Positions 21,645-32,527 are shown, counted from the first letter of the stretch. The stretch: DNA of 64,000 bases from Caprella mutica (GCA_947561585.1 CANNZV010002565.1:121356-185355); one strand, 5' to 3'. Notes: a model not told the origin generated them from the letters alone. Numbers and translations: made by a program.

Positions 21645-21815
21645 ATCTCCACCGGCTCACACATCTCTCTCTCTCCCCACTACCACTTCCAACACTTCTC
21701 TTTTTCTTCACCACTTCACACCTCTCTCCAAACCACCTCTCTCCTTCTCTCCACCACCTGTCACCTTTTTCTCTCTCCACCGCCTTTCTCTCTCTTTCAC
21801 CACTTCACAGCTCTC
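21645..21815. repeat. CT-rich degenerate repeats (CACCACTTCACACCTCTCTCC)
   Basis: Pyrimidine-rich tract with CACCACTTCACA, CCACCTCTCTCC and TTTCTCTCTC words, directly upstream of the acceptor of the candidate exon at 21839. The frames here are low-complexity S/L/P strings. Confidence 0.75.
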
Positions 21816-21838
21816 ATACAGTATGTTCTTCATTGCAG

Positions 21839-21934
21839 GATAAAGGTCACTCCAATCTACAGCTCCCTCACGGCAGGAGGGGCTCCGTTGCCTCAACTTT
21901 CTCTCTTCTGCCAGACCACATGCTTACCCAACAG
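21839..21934 (+). CDS. Candidate third coding exon of the unidentified gene
   Basis: A pyrimidine-rich acceptor (GTTCTTCATTGCAG) and a donor (CAACAG|GTAGAA, intron from 21935) enclose 96 nt, 32 codons, phase 0 at both ends. The peptide runs DKGHSNLQLPHG, then RRGSVASTF, then SLLPDHMLTQQ. Composition is exon-like and balanced. RRGSV matches the basophilic (PKA-type) phosphorylation consensus R-R-x-S. Preceded by 7327-7407 and 17920-17946, it gives a continuous 68-residue basic, Ser/Gln-rich N-terminal segment typical of a disordered region. I cannot name the protein, and later exons are not found in this window. Confidence 0.45.
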
Positions 21935-22059
21935 GTAGAAGACTTCACCATCTCTCCTTTACATCCCGGAAACACTCTCATTAGTCTGCTATGTGCCATT
22001 GCTATGCTACAGCACCTACCCTGCAGTTACCATACTCTGTAGTTAAGCCAGGGTCCAAT

Positions 22060-22650
22060 GTTTCTTGCCTATTGTTGTAGCTGTATTGGGACGATGCTGT
22101 AACAATATTGGGGCAATGTTGTAACAATATTGGGACGATGTTGTAACAATATTGGGGTAATGTTGTAACAATATTGGGACGATGTTGTAACAATATTGGG
22201 GCAATGTTGTAACAATATTGGGACAATGTCGTAACAATATAGGGGCAATGTTGTAACAATATTGGGGCAATTTTGTAACGACATTGGGGCAATGTTTTAA
22301 CAATATTGGGACAATATTGGGGCAATGTTCTAACAATATTGGGGCAATGTTGTAACAATATTGAGACAATTTTGTAACAATATTGGGTCAATGTTGTCAC
22401 AATATTGGGTCAATGTTGTCACAATATTGGGACAGTGTTGTAACACTATTGGGTCAATGTTGTCACAATATTGGGACAGTGTTGTAACACTATTGGGAGA
22501 ATGTTGTCACAATATTAGGTCAATGTTGTCACAATATTGGGACAGTGTTGTAACACTATTGGGAGAATGTTGTCACAATATTGGGTCAATGTTGTCACAA
22601 TATTGGGACAGTGTTGTAACAATATTGGGACAATACTGCTCAAGAAACAT
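22060..22650. repeat. CAATATTG array with inverted termini (locus 2 of 3)
   Basis: About 26 units of 22 bp (two 11-bp halves): AACAATATTGGGGCAATGTT plus GT, with GGGACGATG, GGGTCAATG and GGGACAGTG variants. The order changes from ACGATG-rich (left) to CAATG and GTGTTGTAACACTATTGG (right). The array is bounded by CAATGTTTCTTG (22058-22069) and CAAGAAACATTG (22641-22652), perfect inverted 12-mers, suggesting it sits inside a fold-back element. Frames over 100 codons on both strands are unit translation. Confidence 0.9.
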
Positions 22651-22659
22651 TGTTCCCAT

Positions 22660-23176
22660 CAAGCATACCTCTAATGTTGTCTGATAGCATAGTAATTGCA
22701 TTCAACCCATGCATAGGAGCAGGATTACAGATAGCAGACTACTGACCTTTTTAATTCATTCTCCAAAACTTACCCCATTTAGAGATAAAAGTTACTTTAG
22801 AGTAAATTCAAATGGGGTGAGGATGGACTCTTTCCCCTTTTTCATAGCATGTGATTTTGCATTGCATTTTTACTAACTTTCTAATGGTATTTTTACCCAG
22901 TACTTCTCTATTCAACTCAGCTTCTTTCCCCCCTTTACAACTGCATACAAATATGCACTGTCATGTTGGTACTAACGTCCTTTTTCAGCTTTTTAACCTT
23001 TTCTACCGGCGATGCTGATTGTCTTCGTGTGAAATAGTCGAAAAAGTTAAACGAGTGATTGTAGTACAGTAAAAAATAAAAAGAATTTATTCACTGCTTA
23101 CTAATTAAAAAAAGAAACTAGATGTTAGTAGATAATTTAAAATTGGCGATGACAAATTGTTAAAATTTGAAAGTAA
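22660..23176. other. Unique stretch, nothing recognised
   Basis: Mixed composition with no clear exon or repeat. Confidence 0.4.
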
Positions 23177-23410
23177 AGTAGAACTCCACTATAATGAAAT
23201 CTTGTATAGTGAAAGTAGTGTCCTTGGTAAGGAAGTAGCCTCTATAGTGGACAAATTCTTTTAGTCTGCCATGATTGGACATCAGTTTTAGAAAACTGAT
23301 GTCCATTTTATGCAGGACTAAAGAAAGCCTATTCACTATACAGGCTACTTCCTTACTCAAGACACTACTTTCACTATACAGGACTTCATTATAGGGGAAT
23401 TCAACTATAG
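23177..23410. mobile_element. Family B long-TIR fold-back element, copy B1
   Basis: Inverted arms of about 75 bp. Left: GAACTCCACTATAATGAAAT, CTTGTATAGTGAAAGTAGTG, GGTAAGGAAGTAGCCTCTAT. Right, mirrored: TATACAGGCTACTTCCTTAC, GACACTACTTTCACTATACA, GGACTTCATTATAGGGGAAT. The centre is a perfect hairpin (GGACATCAGTTTT/AAAACTGATGTCC, 23277-23304). No coding capacity. Fits a MITE or fold-back transposon. Confidence 0.85.
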
Positions 23411-23504
23411 TAGAAAATTACATAACTGTAATTTTCCTAAAATTAGCAAGATACTTTTCTAGACTCTGACGTCAAAATCATACACGTGGTACACTAATCG
23501 CATT

Positions 23505-23866
23505 GAAGTTAACGTCATATTGTTTGCTATAGACGTTAATGTCATATTGTTTGCTATAGACGTTAACGTCATATTGTTTGCTATAGACGTTAACGTCATA
23601 TTAATTTGGTTTAGACGTTAACGTCATATTGTTTGGTATTGACGTTAACGTCATATTGTTTGCTATAGACGTTAACGTCATATTAATTTGGTTTAGACGT
23701 TAAAGTCATATTGTTTGGTATTGACGTTAACGTCATATTGTTTGCTATAGACGTTAACGTCATATTAATTTGGTTTAGACGTTAACGTCATATTGTTTGC
23801 TATAGACGTTAACGTCATATTAATTTGGTTTAGACGTTAACGTCATATTGTTTGCTATAGACGTTG
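23505..23866. repeat. 27/28-bp array with GACGTTAACGTC palindromes
   Basis: About 13 units. Each carries TGACGTTAACGTCA or AGACGTTAACGTCA, a 12-bp perfect palindrome GACGTTAACGTC, joined by one of three linkers: TATTGTTTGCTATA, TATTAATTTGGTTTA or TATTGTTTGGTATT. The linkers alternate in a roughly dimeric to trimeric order from 23580 on. The palindrome resembles spaced CREB/ATF half-sites. Confidence 0.95.
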
Positions 23867-25000
23867 TCAAGAACTGTTTGAATATAATTATTAAACCGAA
23901 TTTATCTCTATGAAAAATGAATTATATTTAATTAAAAAAGGAATTAGATTTAATTAAAATGAAACGAAAAAGATTTACTTAAATTTAATGTAATTGTACT
24001 GAATTAGATTTAATAAATAAGATTTAGATTTTATAAATATAAATTAGATTTAATTAAAATGAATTAAATTTAATTAAATACAATCACTCATTTTACTTTT
24101 TAAATTCAATTCTTGTTTCAGATTAGCGTGAACTAATTACTAACTCTAAAATTATTGTGATATCTTGTTAAATTATTGATTTATTATTATTTAATAATTT
24201 TTTATAGTTATTTTTATTTCTTTAATAATTAATTTATTATTATTTAATTTATTATTAGTTTTTTTCTATTAATGTATTTACAAATAATTTTTTTCTATTT
24301 ATTTATTTACTTTTAATTCATTTTCGAAATTTTATATGTATTAGATAAATTTAAGTGGTATATCATATTTCTTATTCTTTATTTACCAATTCTTTTATCT
24401 TCACATTTTCTTTTATTTCGTCGTTTATATCTTCTTTACTTCATTTTCTTTACTTTCTCCAATTTTAATAGTGAAATAAAGTACATTTTAAATTTTTTAT
24501 TCATTTAAATAATTTTAATAGGTATTCTTCCATGGACTTGTATAATGTATATTTCTTTAATATTTTTCTGAATGCATTTTTCAATTTTTTTTAAATATAT
24601 TTTAATGATCTTCAGAAAATATTGTAAATGTACTTCAATTTTTTTTTTCGAAATCGCTTTTTAAATTTTGGCAACTAGCATGAAATTTTGTCATGTTTTT
24701 TATATTGAATATGCAATTTCTCATGTGTTTTCTTGTTATAGGTGATCATATATCTTATATATTCAATATATTTATTACCTCCTATGACTCAGTTTATTCA
24801 GAGTAACTTTCGTAAGTTTCCGTAAAAGTTTATATAACTTGTGACACATATACATAGTTTTAAAGAGAAGTTCTTTCATAACTCAAAAATATTTCAAAAT
24901 AGTTATATTTAGTAAATCTCGGTTCATCCAAGAAGAATGTGTCAAAATTATTTATTTCGATTGAAATAGAATCCATTATTGATATATTTTTTAAATTATG
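23867..25000. other. AT-rich stretch with decayed GAATTAGATTTAATTAAAATG repeats at its start
   Basis: At 23925-24080 degenerate GAATTAGATTTAATTAAAAT words recur. The remainder is AT-rich with long T runs and no coding signal. I see nothing else. Confidence 0.5.
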
Positions 25001-25059
25001 ATTAAAATATTTGAATGTGAATTTTATAGAAAAAAATCTAAAATTAGGTATTTAACAAT

Positions 25060-25245
25060 ATTTATTGTTGATGCTGTTACAATGTTTTTTTACCATATTT
25101 ACAATATTGTAACAATGTCATTAGACTATTTTTTACTTTCCAATATTGGGACAATTTTTATAACAATCTATAATTTTTACAATGTTGTTACAATGTTCCT
25201 TTACAACATTGTAACAACATTGCCCCGAGAGACATTGCTGCCTCC
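25060..25245. repeat. Short CAATATTG/ACAATGTTGT cluster (locus 3 of 3)
   Basis: Diverged words ACAATATTGTAACAATGTC, CCAATATTGGGACAATT, TACAATGTTGTTACAATG and ACAACATTGTAACAACATTG. It ends in CCGAGAGACATTG, similar to the CAAGAAACATTG terminus at 22.65 kb. Looks like an unexpanded or decayed relative of the 8.4 and 22.1 kb arrays. Confidence 0.7.
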
Positions 25246-25449
25246 ATGTGTCTCTTTCCAAGTGTTTAACGGTAATGAAAAGGTATCTGGTACTAGAAAC
25301 AACTGTCTGTCACCTCACCTGTCAAACCCACTTGTCAGCCACCAGTCATGTCGATATCCGTCAGTAGGTACTATCTGGTGAAACGAGAATGCTTTCCTTG
25401 TTGGTGAAACAGAAATATTTTTCTTCTAAAGACGTACATGCAACGAATC

Positions 25450-25752
25450 AGAAAAATGTCCCTATAATGAAATCCTGTATAGTGAAGGTAGTGTCCTGAG
25501 TAAAGAAGTAGCCTGTATAGTGAAGGTAGTGTCCTGAGTAAAGAAGTAGCCTGTATAGTGAAGGTAGTGTCCTGAGTAAAGAAGTAGCCTCTATAGTAAA
25601 CTTATTTTCTTTAGTCTGCCATGAAATAACAATCGGTTTTAGAAAAATTATGGCCTTTTCATGGGAGAATAAAGATATATTTTCACTATACAGTACTTAC
25701 TCAGGACACTACATTCACTATATAGGATTTTATTACAGAGGAGTTCTACAGA
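25450..25752. mobile_element. Family B element, copy B2, with triplicated arm segment
   Basis: Same family as 23177-23410. The left arm CCTATAATGAAATCCTGTAT contains three head-to-tail copies of a 38-bp piece. The right arm (mirrored) has one: TCACTATACAGTACTTACTC, AGGACACTACATTCACTATA, TAGGATTTTATTACAGAGGA. The centre retains TTTAGTCTGCCATG as in B1. Confidence 0.85.
25476..25589. repeat. 38-bp x3 tandem triplication inside B2
   Basis: Copies start at 25476, 25514 and 25552, each TGTATAGTGAAGGTAGTGTC, CTGAGTAAAGAAGTAGCC, essentially identical. B1 has this segment once. Confidence 0.95.
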
Positions 25753-25755
25753 ATA

Positions 25756-26768
25756 TATTTTAGATATATATTAAACACTAAAATAACATTTTTATTGTCT
25801 TCACAAAAAAGTTCCCTCTAAGTCAGATCCATCATTTTACAATGATAATAATTAATAAATTTAATGTAGAAGAATACAATTTAAACATACAAGTAATTAA
25901 TAGTTTTTAAAATTTCACAATGAATAAACAGTGTAATTGTGAATTAAAAATAATTGAATTATCCGATAGAAAATATAAACAAAAATCACGAGACTGACCA
26001 TACAAATCTAATTAATAAAACTGTGTTAATTAAATCAGGTTGTGAATAATCTTTTTGAATAATCTAAAAGGATTAAGATTATGATTAGATATTTAATCAT
26101 AAGAGAGAGAGAGAGAGAGATAGAAAATCAATAAAGGTTATTTCTTTTTCAATTATAACTAAAAAAAGAAATAGATTTTCAATTCAAAAACAACAGCATC
26201 TGAAATGTGCAACGATATTTAAAAAAGATATTCTATTCGAAATCATTCGTTAAAATTATTAATAATTTAATTATCTTAATCAATAAATAACATTGATAAT
26301 TATATTATATTAATAGTTTAGTTATAATAAAATTTCGAAGTTAGTTGAATTCATAATGACTTACAACTTTATAAGCTACAAATAAAAACAGTTATAAATA
26401 ATACATTTCTTTTAAGTGAAAACGCATGATTATTCATTTAAAAACTGTATTAAAAGCCATCCCATATAGACGACCATATTGTCTTCGTTTTATTAGATTC
26501 TTAGCTCCAACTAAAGTGCAGTTAAACTCTTGAAATCACTTTAAAAACATCAAACTATAGAGTAGAACAACATCTAGAACTTCAATGAAATAACATAAAA
26601 TACACTTCAATTCAATAGCAACTTCAATGAAATAACATCAAAAATAGAACACATCTACCAAGTCTTCCAAACACGAATTCATCAAAGAGGCAAACTTTGT
26701 CAACAACAACAAAAACATCTTATTAGATTGTCCCTACGAAAAACAATGTTTGTAGCTGAGAAACACGG
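25756..26768. other. AT-rich stretch with a GA microsatellite
   Basis: Only a GAGA run (26102-26121) and a small duplication of ACTTCAATGAAATAACAT (near 26579 and 26622) stand out. No coding signal. Confidence 0.5.
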
Positions 26769-26769
26769 G

Positions 26770-27179
26770 ATTAAACTGATTAAATCTACGGTAGTGATTA
26801 AACTGATTAAATCTACGGAAGGGATTAAACTGATTAAATCTACGTAAGGGATTAAACTTATTAAATCAACGGAAGGAATTAAACTGATTAAATCTACGGT
26901 AGTGGTTAAACTGATTAAATCTACGGAAGGGATTAAACTGATTAAATCTACGGTAGTGGTTAAACTGATTAAATCTACGGAAGGGATTAAACTGATTAAA
27001 TCTACGGTAGTGGTTAAACTGATTAAATCTACGGAAGGGATTAAACTGATTAAATCTACGTAAGGGATTAAACTTATTAAATCAACGGAAGGAATTAAAC
27101 TGATTAAATCTACGGTAGTGGTTAAACTGATTAAATCTATGGAAAGGATTAAACTGATTAAATCTACGGTAGTGATTAA
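26770..27179. repeat. 27-bp array, about 15 copies
   Basis: Unit of 27 bp: ATTAAACTGATTAAATCTAC plus GGAAGGG or GGTAGTG. The GGAAGGG and GGTAGTG types alternate as a 54-bp dimer in the middle. A longer pattern with TACGTAAGGG and ATCAACGGAAGG recurs near 26843 and 27057. The minus-strand 166-codon frame (VDLISLIPS repeats) is unit translation. Confidence 0.96.
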
Positions 27180-27750
27180 AACAAGATTATGTAACATCAC
27201 GTGAATTTATATGTCATTTTTTCAATAATTATAAAGGATTAATTCGACATTTATTTTATTTTTCGTTACAAATTTTATATTTTTTAATTTTCTATATCAT
27301 CCAAGTTACACTCCTGGTAACGAAGGGTCAATGCTCTAATAACGACAGGTGTGACAGGTACTTCTAACTTTTTAAATCAGCTGAAACATCGCCATGCCTC
27401 ATTATATAGAGTCAAAAAATATAAACCTACCACCCAGATCATTTAAAGGCCTGAACATGAGAAGAAGATGTTAGAGAAAAGATATATTAAATTGGGAAAA
27501 TATGTATAAAGGAAACATGGGGGAAAATATGGAAAATACTATCAAGGGGAAAAAACGGAAAATGTTCCTAGGGAAAAAATTTATAAAAGAAAAATGAAGA
27601 TATTACATTTTTTTTGCTAAGATCATTAGTAAAGTTTAATTATTTAATAAGATATTATTGTAAGCTGAAGAGGAACCTAGAAAGTAAGTGAACACAGTGT
27701 ATAGATAAATAAATAGTTACGTAACTGTCAAAATGATGGAACCCACCATA
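27180..27750. other. Unique stretch, nothing recognised
   Basis: Contains GGGGAAAAAACGGAAAATG-type words near 27500-27600 that look like decayed repeats. No exon called. Confidence 0.4.
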
Positions 27751-27956
27751 TAGGGTGAATTACGAATTATCGGTCAGTTTCACATATGCAGTCATATAAA
27801 AAAAACGATACAATAATAATTGTTTTATATTTATTTTAATTGGTATCCATGATACCTCCAGGTATCATGTATACCAATAGAAATATCAATTATAATATCG
27901 TTTTTTCTTATATGACCGACGATGTGAAACTGACCGATAATTCGTAATTTACCCTA
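27751..27956. mobile_element. Family A element, copy A6
   Basis: Termini TAGGGTGAATTACGAATTAT and ATAATTCGTAATTTACCCTA, arms continuing CGGTCAGTTTCACAT and GATGTGAAACTGACCG. The full central palindrome is present: TTGGTATCCATGATACC and GGTATCATGTATACCAA (27839-27878). A good near-intact reference copy at 206 bp. Confidence 0.9.
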
Positions 27957-28124
27957 CTATGTATTAGATGTTAAATAATACACTATGTGTATTATGTGGT
28001 TAAATAACTATGTAGTAACTGCTGTATAATACAAGAAAGTACATAAAGTACTCTGGGAAAAACTAATTACCTTGTATGATTGATTGCAAGGGATGACATT
28101 AGATGATGCAGAAAAAAGAGGTAA

Positions 28125-28640
28125 GAGTGGTGAACACGTACCATCACCACAAAGAGTGGTGCACATGTACCATCACCACAAAGAGTGGTGTACATGTACC
28201 ATCACCACAAAGAGTGGTGTACATGTACCATCACCACAAAGAGTGGTGCACATGTACCATCACCACAAAGAGTGGTGTACATGTACCATCACCACAAAGA
28301 GTGGTGAACACGTACCATCACCACAAAGAGTGGTACAAATGTACCATCACCACAAAGAGTGGTGCACATGTACCATCACCAAAAAGAGTGGTGCACATGT
28401 ACCATCACCACAAAGAGTGGTGCACATGTACCATCACCACAAAGAGTGGTGCATATGTACCATCACCACAAAGAGTGGTGCACATGTACCATCACCACAA
28501 AGAGTGCTGCTCATGTACCATCACCACAAAGAGTGGTGCACATGTACCATCACCACAAAGAGTGGTGAAAATGTACCATCACCACAAAGAGTGGTGCACA
28601 TGTACCATCACCACAAAGAGTGGTGCACATGTACCATCAC
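28125..28640. repeat. 29-bp hairpin-forming array, about 18 copies
   Basis: Unit ACCATCACCACAAAGAGTGG plus TGCACATGT (29 bp). Each unit holds CACCAC, a 5-nt AAAGA spacer and GTGGTG, which can form a 6-bp stem, and ACATGT palindromes at the joints. Open frames of 69-198 codons in all three plus phases (HHHKEWCTCTITTKSG) come from the unit. Variants hit stems on one side only (GTGCTG; GTGGTAC), so no compensatory change is seen. Confidence 0.96.
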
Positions 28641-28997
28641 TAAGATTGCTACTATAAAATATTATTACCAATCTATATAATTTCCTCTTGTTGCTCTAAA
28701 ATGGCATTTCTAATTTGTGGAAAAGTAGTAAAATTCATTTAATTTAGCGGTCATACTATGTATATTTAACGAATTAATTCCATTTAATTACTTCCTGCCA
28801 ATATTTTCTAATTAAAAACTAAATTAGCAATTAAATCATCTTTGCTTAGTGTAACAATTTTACTAAATTGAAATTGAATACATCGATGGTGTTATACAAT
28901 AAAACAAATATAGTATAACAAATTTCAAAATAAAATAAATTCAAATTTTTACATACATATATAGACTTACATAAAAAACATATTGAAAACTATATTA
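28641..28997. other. AT-rich stretch, nothing recognised
   Basis: No repeats or exon signals seen. Confidence 0.5.
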
Positions 28998-29308
28998 CGC
29001 ATACCTTGGCCGCCGCTTATCCGTTTGCTACCAAAATCTGATAAACTGGTGACTGGATAGTGACAAATCGACCACCAAGTTTCATGCAATATGGTGCAAT
29101 ACTTTTTGAGTTACAAATGATCATGACCTTGACCTTTGACCGGGTCACTTCCAAAATTCTACCAGCAGGTCACTGGACATTGACCAATCGTTTCATCAAA
29201 TTTCAGGCAATTTGGTTAAACACTTTTTCAGTTACGCGAATAGCAAGATGATAAATAAATAAATGTCATCTATAATATAACCTTTACGAATTCTGCGAAG
29301 GTAATAAT
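28998..29308 (+). mobile_element. Family C dispersed element, copy C1 (no array)
   Basis: Starts CGCATACCTTGGCCGCCGCT and ends TTCTGCGAAGGTAATAAT (inverted TACCTT/AAGGTA ends). It contains GACCTTGACCTTTGACCGGG and ends its body with AGTTACGCGAATAGCAAGAT, GATAAATAAATAAATG. The interior is a tandem dimer: GGCAATTTGGTTAAACACTT echoes GCAATATGGTGCAATACTTT. No protein. Confidence 0.8.
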
Positions 29309-29573
29309 TGTTTCCTTTTTTGTTTATAAGCTACAATCTGTCATTTTACCTGAGAGAGACACAGTCGGTATATCTCGTCGAGAACCATTGCTACTGTAAC
29401 ACAGCAATTCAATTGCCAAATATAACTATTTCAATCTGGTGCCATAGGTTGAAATTGTTTCCTCTCAGTTCAAAAGAATTGAAACAAGCCAATAACTAGT
29501 CACAGTTTCCCCGACCATTTTAAAAGAATGGCCAAACTAAAGGTCACACGGGTAATTTCATCGATAGGGGAAA
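29309..29573. other. Unique stretch, nothing recognised
   Basis: A 63-codon plus frame (29308-29499) has no motif. No splice pair that I trust. Confidence 0.4.
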
Positions 29574-30685
29574 CCCTGTATATTGCCACTGGAAATGAAT
29601 CTGTATATTGCCACTGGAAATGAATTTGTATATTGCCACTGGAAATGAATCTGTATATTGCCACTGGAAATGAATTTGTATATTGCAACTGGAAATGAAT
29701 TTGTATATTGCCACTGGAAATGAATCTGTATATTGCCACGGGAAATGAATCTGTATATTGCCACTGGAAATGAATCTGTATATTGCCACTGGAAATGAAT
29801 CTGTATATTGCCACTGGAAGTGAATCTGTATATTGCCACTGGAAATGAATCTGGATATTGCCACTGGAAATGAATCTGTATATTGCCACGGGAAGTGAAT
29901 CTGTATATTGCCACTGGAAATGAATCTGTATATTACCAATGGAAATGAATCTGTATATTGCTACGGGAAATGAATCTGTATATTACCAATGGAAATGAAT
30001 CTGTATATTGCCACGGGAAATGAATCTGTATATTGCCACTGGAAATGAATCTGTATATTGCCACGGGAAATGACCCTGTATATTGCCACGGGAAATGAAT
30101 CTGTATATTGCCACTGGAAATGAATCTGTATATTGCCACGGGAAATGAATCTGTATATTGCCACGGGAAATGAATCTGTATATTGCCACTGGAAATGAAT
30201 CTGTATATTGCCACGGGAAATGAATCTGTATATTGCCACGGGAAATGAACCTGTATATTGCCACGGGAAATGAATCTGTATATTGCCACTGGAAATGAAT
30301 CTGTATATTGCCACGGGAAATGAATCTGTATATTGCCACGGGAAATGAATCTGTATATTGCCACGGGAAATGAATCTGTATATTGCCACGGGAAATGAAC
30401 CTGTATATTGCCACGGGAAATGAATCTGTATATTGCCACGGGAAATGAACCTGTATATTGCCACTTGAAATGAATCTGTATATTGCCACGGGAAATGAAT
30501 CTGTATATTGCCACGGGAAATGAATCTGTATATTGCCACGGGAAATGAATCTGTATATTGCCACGGGATATGAACCTGTATATTGCCACGGGAAATGAAT
30601 CTGTATATTGCCACGGGAAATGAACCTGTATATTGCCACTTGAAATGAATCTGTATATTGCCACGGGAAATGAATCTGTATATTG
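29574..30685. repeat. 25-bp part of a 2.9-kb compound array
   Basis: About 44 copies of CCACTGGAAATGAATCTGTA plus TATTG (25 bp). CCACTGG dominates up to about 29930, CCACGGG dominates 29950-30670 mixed with CCACTGG and a few CCACTTG, giving sub-domains. Although 25 is not a multiple of 3, the unit is stop-free in all minus phases, so 118- to 269-codon frames appear; these are not genes. Confidence 0.97.
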
Positions 30686-32527
30686 CCACTGGAAATGAAT
30701 GTCTATATATTGCCACTGGAAATGAACGTCTATATATTGCCACTGGAAATGAACGTCTATATATTGCCACTGGATATGAACGTCTCTATATTGCCACTGG
30801 AAATGAACGTCTATATATTGCCACTGGAAATGAACGTCTATATATTGCCACTAGAAATGAACGTCTATACATTGCCACTGGAAATGAACGTCTATATATT
30901 GCCACTGGAAATGAACGTCTGTTTATTGCCACTGGAAATGAACGTCTATATATTGCCACTGGAAATGAACGTCTATATATTGCCACTGGAAATGAACGTC
31001 TATATATTGCCACTGGAAATGAACGTATATATATTGCCACTGGAAATGAATGTCTATATATTGCCACTGTAAATGAACGTCTGTATATTGCCACTGGAAA
31101 TGAACGTCTGTATATTGCCACTGGAAATGAACGTCTATTTATTGCCACTGGAAATGAACGTCTATATATTGCCACTGGAAATGAACGTCTGTATATTGCC
31201 ACTGGAAATGAACGTCTGTATATTGCCACTGGAAATGAACGTCTATATATTGCCACTGGAAATGAACGTCTGTATATTGCCACTGGAAATGAACGTCTGT
31301 ATATTGCCACTGGAAATGAACGTCTATATATTGCCACTGGAAATGAACGTCTGTATATTGCCACTGGAAATGAACGTCTATATATTGCCACTGGAAATGA
31401 ACGTCTATATATTGCCACTGGAAATGAACGTCTATATATTGCCACTGGAAATGAACGTCTGTTTATTGCCACTGGAAATGAATGTCTATATATTGCCACT
31501 GTAAATGAACGTCTGTATATTGCCACTGGAAATGAACGTCTGTATATTACTACTGGAAATGAACGTCTATATATTGCCACTGGAAATGAACGTCTGTATA
31601 TTGCCACTGGAAATGAACGTCTGTATATTGCCACTGGAAATGAACGTCTGTATATTGCCACTGGAAATGAACGTCTGTATATTGCCACTGGAAATGAACG
31701 TCTATATACTGCCACTGGAAATGAACGTCTGTATATTGCCACTGGAAATGAACGACTATATATTGCCACTGGAAATAAACGTCTATATATTGCCACTGGA
31801 AATGAACGACTATATATTGCCACTGGAAATGAACGTCTATATATTGCCACTGGAAATGAACGTCTATATATTGCCACTGGAAATGAACGTCTATATATTG
31901 CCACTGGAAATGAACGTCTATATATTGCCACTGGAAATGAACGTCTATATATTGCCACTGGAAATGAACGTCTATATATTGCCACTGGAAATGAACGTCT
32001 ATATATTGCCACTGGAAATGAACGTCTATATATTGCAACTGGAAATGAACGTCTATATATTGCCACTGGAAATGAACGTCTATATATTGCCACTGGAAAT
32101 GAGCGTCTATATATTGCCACTGGAAATGAACGTCTATATATTGCCACTGGAAATGAACGTCTATATATTGCCACTGGAAATGAACGTCTGTATATTGCCA
32201 CTGGAAATGAACGTCTATATATTGCCACTGGAAATGAACGTCTGTATATTGCCACTGGAAATGAACGTATATATATTGCCACTGGAAATGAACGTATATA
32301 TATTGCCACTGGAAATGAACGTCTATATATTGCCACTGGAAATGAACGTCTATATATTGCCACTGGAAATGAACGTCTATATATTGCCACTGGAAATGAA
32401 CGTCTGTATATTGCCACTGGAAATGAACGTCTATATATTGCCACTGGAAATGAACGTCTATATATTGCCACTGGAAATGAACGTCTATATATTGCCACTG
32501 GAAATGAACGTCTATATACTGAAAAAT
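30686..32527. repeat. 27-bp part of the same compound array
   Basis: About 68 copies of CCACTGGAAATGAACGTCTA plus TATATTG (27 bp), derived from the neighbouring 25-bp unit by a 2-bp gain and CT/CG changes. As 27 is divisible by 3, a 623-codon plus frame (30658-32529, ATGNERLYI repeats) and a 596-codon minus frame (RRSFPVAIY repeats) run through it. The commonest variant, CTATAT/CTGTAT, is silent in the 623-codon frame but changes Tyr/Cys in another, and other variants change residues. I see no start, splice or promoter context supporting translation. Confidence 0.97.
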
